Below, in pieces: positions 51,235 through 58,844 of a stretch of 64,000 nucleotides of DNA; position 1 is the stretch's first letter, and each line of letters begins with the position of its first letter. Location of the stretch: positions 1 to 64,000 of the forward strand of contig CAJYPK010000061.1 of NCBI GenBank assembly GCA_913776615.1, in the 5' to 3' direction. Origin of the DNA: an uncultured Hymenobacter sp. Its GTDB lineage: Bacteria; Bacteroidota; Bacteroidia; Cytophagales; Hymenobacteraceae. The translations under genes and the position numbers were made by a program. Under the pieces are notes generated by a model, which was not told the origin of the DNA, did no database searches, and was given only the letters and a program-made list of their open reading frames with translations.

Positions 51235-52167
51235 CTAACGCCCCCGCTTTCCCCGCGACGAGAGCAGCCAGAGGCCACCGGCTAGCAGCGCCAGTGCGGC
51301 TGCCACGACGGCCGCCTTCGGCAAAGTCGGTGCCGCCACTGCTGATTTTGACAAAGCAATGGATTCATCGGTGAAGGGCTGGCGGCTGGTGGCGGCCAGA
51401 ATCAGGCGCGTGGCTTCGGCGGGCTGGTCCCACTGTGGGAAGTGGCCGCAGTGCTCGAACCAGTACAGGCGCGCATCCGGGAACTTCGCCAGCGCCAGCG
51501 TCGACTGGCTCGGCAGGCACACCCGGTCCTGCCGGCCCCAGCCAATGACCAGCGGCCCGGGGATGCTGCCCTTGGGTGCGGGCTGCTGCACTTCGCCGTG
51601 CGCCAATTGGTCGAGCAATTCGTCAAAGGCCGGCGAGTGGGCGAAGGTGTACATCTCGTCGATGGCCTGCTGCGAATCTACGGCCCAGGGGCGGGCCGAA
51701 AACTGCGGGAGCAACACCGTGCGGCCCACCGCCGAGCCGGCCAGGGCGGGCATCACCGGCTGCAGGGCCTTCACCAGCTTCACCGACAGGTCCACCGAGT
51801 GGTAGAAAAAAGGAATCTGCCAGCCCTGCCAAAATCCGCCCGGGTCCAGCGAAACCACGGCGCCGAGTACACCGCCGCGCCGGGCTAATTCCAGCACCAG
51901 CCGCGCGCCCATCGAACTGCCCACGGCATCAATCCCGAGCAGGTCATGTTGAGTGAGAAAGGACGTCACCGCGTCGGCTAAGGTGGCGATGGAGTTTTCG
52001 CCGGTCATCTTGGGGGTTTCGCCGTGGCCGGGCAAGTCCACGGCGATAACGTCGCGCTCGGCGGCCAGCGCGTCGATGATGGTGTTCCAGGACCGCCAGC
52101 TGCCGCCGATGCCGTGAACCAGTAACAGGGGGCGGCCGGTGCCGCGGCGGACAAAATGCAAATCCAT
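51235..52167 (-). CDS. Alpha/beta-fold hydrolase with C-terminal membrane anchor
   Basis: 310 aa from ATG of MDLHFVRRGTG. Oxyanion motif LLVHGIGGSWRSW, nucleophile elbow GSSMGARL, and catalytic His in FEHCGHFPQWDQP. The C-terminus ends in a hydrophobic helix (VVAAALALLAGGLWLLSS) and a basic tail, so the enzyme probably sits on the membrane. Substrate unknown. The longer open frame upstream lacks family similarity and is discarded. Confidence 0.88.
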   Translation of the reverse strand: MDLHFVRRGTGRPLLLVHGIGGSWRSWNTIIDALAAERDVIAVDLPGHGETPKMTGENSIATLADAVTSFLTQHDLLGIDAVGSSMGARLVLELARRGGVLGAVVSLDPGGFWQGWQIPFFYHSVDLSVKLVKALQPVMPALAGSAVGRTVLLPQFSARPWAVDSQQAIDEMYTFAHSPAFDELLDQLAHGEVQQPAPKGSIPGPLVIGWGRQDRVCLPSQSTLALAKFPDARLYWFEHCGHFPQWDQPAEATRLILAATSRQPFTDESIALSKSAVAAPTLPKAAVVAAALALLAGGLWLLSSRGKRGR

Positions 52168-52441
52168 AAACGGAAGAATGAAAACGGGTGAAAAAGAACG
52201 TACAGCCCTGTAACAGCCGGCTCCGCGAAACGGCTGAACGAGGCAGGCCCAAAAACGAAATACTGCCCCTAAGGCCCGCAAGCTGCAGGTTGACGCTCTG
52301 CTCTTCCAATGGCCTGTCAGCCTAGCCTTTCCGGACGGTTGGGAGTGCAAACAACCGATTCGAGAGACTTGGCTGCGGGTTCTGCAACCGCTACGGTGGA
52401 TTTTGTCGCCTGAATGCTAATCATTAATAGCGGGCATTAGG

Positions 52442-53206
52442 CTACCCCACCAGATGAATGCGGTTTTTCAATTCGTCCTTGGATGAACGGCTGACGGGCA
52501 CGTAGTCCTCGCCGAGCAAAACGCTACTCTCCTCATAAGCCTGTACACGGTCCAGATTCACGATATAGGAGCGGTGGGTTTTAAAGAATTGGTCAGGCAG
52601 CTTCTGCTCCAGCTCCTTCATCGTGGAATCGAACACGAACTTTTCCCGCACCGTGTGCATCCGCACGAAATTCTGCAGGGCTTCGAAATAGAGAATATCG
52701 GCGAGCAGCACCTTAACGTGGCCGGAGCCCTTGCGCACAAACAGGTAGTCCTTGAACTTGGGGCAGCGCTCGGCCGCTCCCAACACCTCCGTGTCGGCGG
52801 CATTGGCGGTGTCCAGGACGGGGCCGGTGGGGCCGGCCTGATAGGCATTGTAAAGGGCCAGCTCGACCTGCACCCGCAGCGAATCATCGGTGAAGGGCTT
52901 GACCAGGTAGCCGTAGGGCTGGGCCAGCTTGGCGCGGTTCAGGGTGTCGGCGTCGGAGCGGGCCGTAAGGAACACCACCGGGACGGCAAACTGTCGGCGA
53001 ATAAGCAAGGCGGCCGCGATGCCGTCACAGTCGCCGGCAATGTTGATGTCCATCAGCACCAACTCCACGGGCTGCGTGGCCAGCACGCGCAGGGCCTCAT
53101 CGCTGTTGTCGACGGGTTCGAGTGGAGTGTGGCCGAGACGAACCAGCGTGCGTTCTATCTCAGCGGCTATAAGCAATTCATCTTCAACTATGAGAATGGT
53201 AGACAT
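52442..53206 (-). CDS. LytTR-type response regulator
   Basis: 254 aa from ATG of MSTILIVEDE. Receiver with phospho-Asp in LVLMDINIAGDCDG and Lys in GYLVKPFTDD; C-terminal LytTR domain (ADILYFEALQNFVRMHT, THRSYIVNLDRVQAYEES). It follows the histidine kinase gene at 53239 by 32 bp and forms a two-component pair with it. About 270 bp without a gene separate it from the hydrolase. Confidence 0.93.
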   Translation of the reverse strand: MSTILIVEDELLIAAEIERTLVRLGHTPLEPVDNSDEALRVLATQPVELVLMDINIAGDCDGIAAALLIRRQFAVPVVFLTARSDADTLNRAKLAQPYGYLVKPFTDDSLRVQVELALYNAYQAGPTGPVLDTANAADTEVLGAAERCPKFKDYLFVRKGSGHVKVLLADILYFEALQNFVRMHTVREKFVFDSTMKELEQKLPDQFFKTHRSYIVNLDRVQAYEESSVLLGEDYVPVSRSSKDELKNRIHLVG

Positions 53207-53238
53207 AGGGTGGGATAAGGAACACGCCGGTAGGCTCG

Positions 53239-55104
53239 TCATTCACGAGTAACCTCTATCTGCGTGCCCGTGGGAAAGGAACGGGTCACCGACAGCTTCG
53301 CTTTCAGCTGTTTGGTGAGCGTGCGGACCAGCTGCATACCCAGGGAGTGGGCTTTCGCCGGCGCGTCCCCGGCCGGCATACCGGCCCCGTCATCGGCGAT
53401 AACGAGCTGAAAGCCGGTGGGGCGGCTGGCGAAGGAAACGTGCAGATGGCCCTGGGCAAGGCCCTGAAAAGCGTGCTTGTACGCATTGGTCACTATTTCG
53501 TTGACCACAAGGCCCAGCGTGCTGGCCTCTTTGGGGCTCATGATTACCGGGGCCAGGTCCGTACTCAACTGGATGGTTTGTTCGGGCGTAGTAAGCGCCG
53601 TTTTCAGAGAATCAAGCAGTTCGCGCAGGTACTGGTCCATGCGTACTTCGGCCAGATTATCGGCTTGATATAAGAATTCATGGACTAAAGCCATGCTCTG
53701 AATTCTTACCCGGCTGGCATCCAGCGCGGCCACCAGGGTGGGTTCAGGCAGGGTGCTGGCCTGCCAGCCCAGCAGGCCACTCACCAGCTGCAGATTGTTT
53801 TTTACGCGGTGGTGGATTTCCTGCAGCAGCACCTCCTTTTCGGCCACGGACCGGCAGTTGGCTTGGTTGGCTACGGCCAGCAGCGCTTTCTGCCGCCGCA
53901 GCCGCCAGTACAGCCAGCTGCCCACCCCGATGGTGGTCGTGAGCCCGCCCAGCAGCAGCCACAGCGAGTGCAGCTGCGCCCGCTGGCTGCGCTGCTCAAA
54001 CTCGGCGGCCCGCTTCTGCTCAGTGAGCAGTTTCACGTCGTAGCGCACCTGCAGCTGGGCCAGGGCCTGCGCCTTGTCGCCGTTGAACAGAGAATCGCGC
54101 AGGTCCTGGGCCCGGTTGTCTAGGTCGAAGGAGCGCCGCATCCGGCCCTGGTCGGCGTGCGCCCAGGCGAGGCTAGCCAGCGCGTCGGCTTCGTAGTCGG
54201 GCATTTTCAGCTCGCGGGCCAGGGCGAGCGCCAGTTCCGCCATGCGCTGCGAGACGGCCGGCAGCCCTTGCAGCCGGTACACGCGGGCCAGGGCCAGCGC
54301 CGAGCTGGCTATCTGGGGCCGAAACCCGTGGCGTTGCATAATGCGCAGGGCCCGGTTCATATTCGTGGCCGCTGAATCCAGCGTAGCCCTGCTTTGGGGT
54401 TGAATCATGGCGTACACCTCGCCCCGAAACTGGTACACGTAGCCCAGGCCGCGGGCATCCCTGGCGCGCTGCATGTAGGGCAGGGCCCGGGTAGCGTAGT
54501 GCAGCACCGAGTCGTAGCGCTGCATGACCAGAAAGGTGTTGGCCAGGTTGAGCAGCAGCCCGCCCCGTTCCCGGGGTGGAACGTTACCCACGGCTCCTTG
54601 CTGCTGGTAAGCCTGCCGCATGTATTTCAGGCCTGCTTTCACATCTTTAGTATCGACCGCTACCAGCCCCATGCATTGGGTGAAGCGCCACTCGTCGGGC
54701 AATTGGTGCACCTTGGCCACGCCGGCACCCTCCTGGCTGTACTGCATGGCGGCCACGTAGTCGGCTGCCCGCTCACAGTTCACCACCAACTGGTACAGGG
54801 CATCGGCCACGCCCGGCCAGTCCCGTCGATGGCGGGCCAGCTGCACGGCCTGCTCCCCTACCCGGCGGGCCTCCGGCTCATCCTGGGCAAACAGCGCGTC
54901 GCTCAGCGCGCGCAGCGTCTGAAACCGGACCGAATCCGGCAGCCGCCGCCGGGCCACTTCGCGCAGCGAGTCAACGGTAGCACTGTCCCCAGGCGAGGCC
55001 AGGTTATTCTCGGCCGCCAAACAGGTGGCACCGGCTACCGTACTGGCCAGCAGCAGGGCCATCACGGTCAAACGCTTACCGCCCGCCACGTTGCTTCGAC
55101 GCAC
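53239..55104 (-). CDS. TPR-containing membrane histidine kinase
   Basis: 621 aa. A signal peptide (LTVMALLLASTVAGATCLA) precedes TPR-like helical repeats (about 40-330), a coiled region, then a single membrane helix (WLLLGGLTTTIGVGSWLYW). The cytoplasmic part has a HisKA_2 box with phospho-His in LLQEIHHRVKNNLQLV and a HATPase domain (LVVNEIVTNAYKHAF, IADDGAGMPAG, SLGMQLVRTL). A periplasmic TPR sensor presumably passes its signal to the response regulator downstream. Confidence 0.92.
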   Translation of the reverse strand: MRRSNVAGGKRLTVMALLLASTVAGATCLAAENNLASPGDSATVDSLREVARRRLPDSVRFQTLRALSDALFAQDEPEARRVGEQAVQLARHRRDWPGVADALYQLVVNCERAADYVAAMQYSQEGAGVAKVHQLPDEWRFTQCMGLVAVDTKDVKAGLKYMRQAYQQQGAVGNVPPRERGGLLLNLANTFLVMQRYDSVLHYATRALPYMQRARDARGLGYVYQFRGEVYAMIQPQSRATLDSAATNMNRALRIMQRHGFRPQIASSALALARVYRLQGLPAVSQRMAELALALARELKMPDYEADALASLAWAHADQGRMRRSFDLDNRAQDLRDSLFNGDKAQALAQLQVRYDVKLLTEQKRAAEFEQRSQRAQLHSLWLLLGGLTTTIGVGSWLYWRLRRQKALLAVANQANCRSVAEKEVLLQEIHHRVKNNLQLVSGLLGWQASTLPEPTLVAALDASRVRIQSMALVHEFLYQADNLAEVRMDQYLRELLDSLKTALTTPEQTIQLSTDLAPVIMSPKEASTLGLVVNEIVTNAYKHAFQGLAQGHLHVSFASRPTGFQLVIADDGAGMPAGDAPAKAHSLGMQLVRTLTKQLKAKLSVTRSFPTGTQIEVTRE

Positions 55105-55278
55105 CTTGGGGGCTGTAAAAGGAAGTACTGCTGGTACGCATTGCTGGTAGAGAACAGGGCCCCTCCCCTACCCTGCCCAGGTGGGCCGGCAGCGGAGAGG
55201 AGAATTTGATATAGTGAACTTGAGCCGACCAGCCTTTTAATCAGGCCGGGCCAGCGGAATAGCCGCTAACGGAAACGC

Positions 55279-55974
55279 TTACTTCTTGGGCGACATCATC
55301 TGGCGCAGCTGCCGCTGAAACGCTTTCTGAATCTGGACCTCGTTTGCGGCCTTGAACTGGGAGAGGATGTTGTGAATCACATCGGTCGAGGAAGCTCCCC
55401 CACCCAGCAGCAAGCCCATCTGTTGGAAAAACTGCTGGTGGCTGGCCGTGATGCGAATCTGAAAGGTCTTCTTCTCCGCCGAATCGGCAAAGAGGGAAGT
55501 CAGGTCCAGCTTATCCTTGCCGTCCCCCGTGGCAGCTGGCGTCGGCGTAGCCTCCGCTTCCACCGCTTCTTCTTCTTGGTCGTCTGCAACGGGTAACTCA
55601 GCCGCCGGAGCGGCCGGCGGTGCCGGTGCCGCCACGGCAGATACTTTTTCTCCCTTTGGTTCTACTGGTGCTGCAATGGCGGCTGGCTCGGGAGCCGCAG
55701 CTAACTGAGGCGCGGGCTCCGTAGCGGCAACAGGTGCGACCGGCGCCGACGGTTCCGGTTCTGCTGCTGGTACCGGGGGCGCGGCTTCGACGGGCACCGG
55801 GGCCGGCTCCAGGGCCGTAGCCGCCGGCGTAGTCTCCGGGGCCGGGGTCGGCAGTACGAAAGGCTGACTGGTACCCATGTGGCTGATGGCCGCGACGGAG
55901 CCCGTCAGGCGGGCCAGCTCGGCCATTTGTTCTTCCGGGGTGAGTTTGGGTTTCTTAGTGGAGGCTTTGGCCAT
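55279..55974 (-). CDS. RHH-like partner protein of ParA (TraB/DUF3408-like)
   Basis: 231 aa in three parts: a basic N-terminus (MAKASTKKPKLTPEEQMAEL), a long Ala/Pro/Glu linker (about 40-150), and a C-terminal about 65 residues with strand KTFQIRITASHQQFF and helix ASSTDVIHNILSQF, which read as a ribbon-helix-helix-like fold. It lies directly downstream of the ParA gene and near an 8-bp-periodic repeat field. I infer it is the DNA-binding adaptor of a type Ib-like partition system. Confidence 0.65.
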   Translation of the reverse strand: MAKASTKKPKLTPEEQMAELARLTGSVAAISHMGTSQPFVLPTPAPETTPAATALEPAPVPVEAAPPVPAAEPEPSAPVAPVAATEPAPQLAAAPEPAAIAAPVEPKGEKVSAVAAPAPPAAPAAELPVADDQEEEAVEAEATPTPAATGDGKDKLDLTSLFADSAEKKTFQIRITASHQQFFQQMGLLLGGGASSTDVIHNILSQFKAANEVQIQKAFQRQLRQMMSPKK

Positions 55975-56035
55975 GACGAAGGAGGATGCAGGCTTGAAAT
56001 TTGAGAGGAAAAGCAGCGGCTGATGAGCCGTAGGG

Positions 56036-56821
56036 CTACGCGCCGGGAGCTGATTCGACGGCCGGGGCCGTAAACGAAATGGTTTTACCCGAGGGCGTGA
56101 CCGCCCCCTCCCCCACCACGAGGGTCAGGATTTCCTGAATAAGCTGACCCAGGCCAAGGCGGTTGAGGTCACGCTCGGGCAGCGGAAACATCGTGGAGCG
56201 ATTTTCCTTGTAGGTCATCAGCAGCTCCACCCGGCTCTTAAGCAAGGGCAGGCCTTTCTCCTGAAACAGCTCTTCCGTCTTGTCATAAATCCCTTTTTTC
56301 TCGGACTTTACAAACTTGTTCCAGAAGGCGTAGAAGCCCAACAGGTTCGAGTCCTCGTCGCGGGCCTGCACAAACTGACCCAGGATGCCCATGTAGGACA
56401 TGGTGGAGGCAATCGAGCCCTTGTCCGGCTCGATTGGCAGGAAGATGTAATCCACCAGCCGGAGCAGTTCCGGGAGCCCCACCACGTTCACCGTACCGGG
56501 CGTATCCACCAGGATGAAATCGTAATCCTGCTCAAACAACCCTTCGATAGAACTGACCGCCTTCTCCACGCTGGAAATGATGACTGGGTACGGCGGGATG
56601 CCCTGCTTCAGCAGGCGGGCCTGAAACGGGGCTTCCGACTGCAGCCGGTTCTGCTCTTCGAGGCGGTAGGCGTGGAGGGAGTTCTGCGGGTAGTCGCAGT
56701 CCACCATGGCCACCTTGTAGCCATAGTAGTAGCACAGCGCCGAGGCCATGTGCGTGCCGATGGTCGACTTACCAGCGCCTCCCTTCTGGGTGGCGAATGC
56801 GAGTACGTGGGGTTGATTCAT
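56036..56821 (-). CDS. parA: ParA-family ATPase (TraA-like)
   Basis: 261 aa from ATG of MNQPHVLAF. Deviant Walker A KGGAGKST (13-20), Walker B DFILVDTPGTVNVV, and the VDCDYPQNSL loop place it in the ParA/MinD class. It drives partition of plasmid or element DNA, or positioning of the transfer complex. It is transcribed away from the repeat field at 56859-57280, typical for par loci with the centromere in the promoter region. The longer frame upstream runs into the repeats and is discarded. Confidence 0.92.
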   Translation of the reverse strand: MNQPHVLAFATQKGGAGKSTIGTHMASALCYYYGYKVAMVDCDYPQNSLHAYRLEEQNRLQSEAPFQARLLKQGIPPYPVIISSVEKAVSSIEGLFEQDYDFILVDTPGTVNVVGLPELLRLVDYIFLPIEPDKGSIASTMSYMGILGQFVQARDEDSNLLGFYAFWNKFVKSEKKGIYDKTEELFQEKGLPLLKSRVELLMTYKENRSTMFPLPERDLNRLGLGQLIQEILTLVVGEGAVTPSGKTISFTAPAVESAPGA

Positions 56822-56858
56822 GCGGAAAGCCAGAAGATTTGGAGTCGTTAGATAGTTA

Positions 56859-57280
56859 GTTGCAAAGTGGCATTGTGGCATAGCCACTTAGCTGTAATGG
56901 TGTAACGCAATAAAGTTGCGTTGTTGCAACAGTTGAAAGTTGTGTAGTTGCAAAGTTGCAAAACAACAAAGATTGTGTGTGACAGTGTTGTTTAGTTGTA
57001 ATGTGGCGAAGGTAATAAGTTGCGTTGTTGCAAAGCAACTTTATGGCAAAGTTTTTATGGATGTTATATGTGGTAAAGTTGCAAAGTTGTTTTGGTGTAT
57101 TGGTGCAGTAATTAGAAATGTAGGAATACTGGACTTTGCACTCATATAAGTTGTATAGTGGCAAAGGTGTAATGGTGCAGTGTGGCAGGATTATCCAAAT
57201 GCTGACACTAACTCATAAGGCTGGAGTCTATAAAAAGTTGGTTGCAAAGTTGCAAAAGGTTAAAGTTGCATTGTGGCATA
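56859..57280. repeat. 8-bp-periodic degenerate repeat field (candidate centromere)
   Basis: From 56859 to 57074 the sequence can be cut into 27 consecutive octamers, most starting with G and of the form G-T/G-T/G-G-C/T-A-A/G-A/T (commonest GTTGCAAA). The phase then shifts by 3, followed by four units from 57078, five from 57150, and five from 57241 (GTTGCAAA twice, AGGTTAAA, GTTGCATT, GTGGCATA). It is far less GC-rich than its neighbours and non-coding. Short direct-repeat arrays of this kind serve as centromeres for RHH-type ParA partners. Confidence 0.7.
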
Positions 57281-57356
57281 AATTCTAATACTAGTACTAG
57301 CTCTAGCATCGTGCAACGCCCCCGTTCCAACAGCTCGTTCATCGTCCAGCAAGCCA

Positions 57357-57398
57357 TGTCATTGTCCGGACAAACTTCGTTTGCCCGAGTCAATGACA
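57357..57398. other. Candidate oriT hairpin
   Basis: An imperfect 42-bp inverted repeat: outer arms TGTCATTG and CAATGACA, inner arms GGACAAAC and GTTTGCCC around the loop TTC. It lies 118 bp upstream of the mobilization genes, the normal place for oriT in Bacteroides-type elements, where an inverted repeat sits beside nic. The nick site itself is not identified. Confidence 0.55.
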
Positions 57399-57516
57399 CC
57401 GCCAAGTTCGCAGGCTCACATGGCTTGGCTTGCTAGTTTAGCGTATAGCATTTAGCAATTCCTAATTCTAAAGTAATTTTAGCGAGCCTGAGTAAGTTAA
57501 TCTCCCCAGAATTATC

Positions 57517-57840
57517 ATGGAACCAGAGAAGCAAGCTGAGAATACCGTTGATGCAGTCCGGACTTTGCGTATTGACGTCCGGGTAAGCCCGGATGAGAAA
57601 AAGGACTTGCAGGCAAAAGCTACGGCCGCCGGTTACAAGAAAGTGTCGGCTTATTTACGCGATGTGGGCCGGGGCGTGGAGGTCAAAGAAAGTATCTCGC
57701 CGGAACTGCGGCGACAGCTGGTAGGCATCGGGACCAATCTAAATCAGATAGCTCGGCTGGCGCAGGCTGGTAAATCATTCAGCTCTCACGAGGCTCAATT
57801 GGTACAGGCGCTGGCTATCATCCGAGGGTACCTGATATGA
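57517..57840 (+). CDS. MobC-family relaxosome accessory protein
   Basis: 107 aa. An N-terminal RHH-like segment (RTLRIDVRVSPDEKKDLQAKA, KKVSAYLRDVGRG) is followed by LRRQLVGIGTNLNQIARLAQAG, the hallmark of MobC-type relaxosome proteins (called MobA in some Bacteroides elements). It helps the relaxase melt oriT. Its stop overlaps the relaxase start by 4 bp (ATGA). Confidence 0.92.
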   Translation: MEPEKQAENTVDAVRTLRIDVRVSPDEKKDLQAKATAAGYKKVSAYLRDVGRGVEVKESISPELRRQLVGIGTNLNQIARLAQAGKSFSSHEAQLVQALAIIRGYLI

Positions 57841-58709
57841 TTGCAAAGACCACCACCGGTAATGATTTTGAGGGGGCATTAACTTATGGCGCGGGGCAGC
57901 GCCAGGGCCGGGGCAAGGAGCCGGGGGAGGCTCCACTTTTGGTCGTGGCTAATCTGATTCCGGGCACTCCCAGGGAGATGGCGCTGGACATGCGGGCCGT
58001 GGCGGCGCAAAGCAAAAAGATTCAGAAGCCGGTGTGGCATACCGTGCTTTCGTGGAAGGCGGGGGAGGTGGTTAGCCAGGGGCAAAAAGTAGCGGCTGCC
58101 AAGCGCTATTGTGAGTTGATTGGCGCGCCCGTTGACCGACACCAGGTGGTCGTTTATGAACACCGAGATAAAAAGCACGCGCACGTTCACATCTACTTGA
58201 ACCGGGTGCCAATTGACGGGGGGCCAGCGCTGCGGACGGATAATAACTTTTACCGGCAGCCGGCCATCACGCGGCAGATAAGCCAGGAGCTGGGTATGGA
58301 CCCTATCCCCGAGCGGCGGCGCAGCCTGCGGGCGCTGGACCCCACGAAGGAGGCAGCGCGAGAGCAGGTGAGTCGGGCGTTACAGTTGTTACTCGCGCAA
58401 GCCGATAGGGGAGGGGAGGAGTGGCTGGCTTTGCAATTGCAAAAAGAACTGATTGGGGTTCGCTATACCCACGACAAGGGCGGCGTACTGCGGGGCGTGA
58501 GCTTTGAATTGAACGGCGTGGCAGTCCGGGGGCAGGAGGTAGGCTACAAAGGGGCGCAGCTGCGCGAAGCTCTAGCCGCGCCCGGGTTGCAGGCGGTACT
58601 AGGACCGGAAGTTGCGCCTGCGCCCGGCGCGGACCAACCAGCCGTATTGCCGAAGCCAAGTCGGCCCGAGCCGGCGAAGCGCCCCCGCCGGAAGGGGCCC
58701 GCCCGGTAG
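57837..58709 (+). CDS. Relaxase (MobB type)
   Basis: 290 aa, a relaxase/mobilisation nuclease. The three-His metal site is His114-x-His116-x-His118 in KKHAHVHIYLNRV; the candidate nucleophile Tyr17 lies in FEGALTYGAG. It nicks oriT and is carried covalently to the recipient. The C-terminal linker is followed by a basic tail ending AKRPRRKGPAR, similar to those of the Fic and AbiEii toxins and a candidate recognition signal for the coupling protein. A TTTGCAATTGCAAAAA string lies within the gene. Confidence 0.93.
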   Translation: MIAKTTTGNDFEGALTYGAGQRQGRGKEPGEAPLLVVANLIPGTPREMALDMRAVAAQSKKIQKPVWHTVLSWKAGEVVSQGQKVAAAKRYCELIGAPVDRHQVVVYEHRDKKHAHVHIYLNRVPIDGGPALRTDNNFYRQPAITRQISQELGMDPIPERRRSLRALDPTKEAAREQVSRALQLLLAQADRGGEEWLALQLQKELIGVRYTHDKGGVLRGVSFELNGVAVRGQEVGYKGAQLREALAAPGLQAVLGPEVAPAPGADQPAVLPKPSRPEPAKRPRRKGPAR

Positions 58710-58844
58710 CGGCCGGATGGGTAGGGCGGTTCATTCGTGTGCGCGGCGTGCACCTCACCGCTGACTTTGGACCGCTCGTCAAATAATCCACGTTGGGCAT
58801 TGCCGACAGGGGTAAGTTGCTTGATTCACCAAGCGTTTCAAGCG

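Noticed and set aside
56856..57164. 102-aa open frame on the minus strand across the repeat field
   Set aside because: Its translation is low-complexity (repeated CNFAT, TTQL, YCVT strings) produced by the 8-bp repeats; a period of 8 is not a multiple of 3, so coding is unlikely.
56859..57280. CRISPR array
   Set aside because: Units are 8 bp, degenerate and contiguous, without unique spacers of 25-40 bp or adjacent cas genes.
58430..58446. Second copy of TTTGCAATTGCAAAAA, shared with the integrase upstream region, as an att site
   Set aside because: It is self-palindromic, lies within a relaxase coding frame, and a single 16-base match is near chance expectation in 64 kb.
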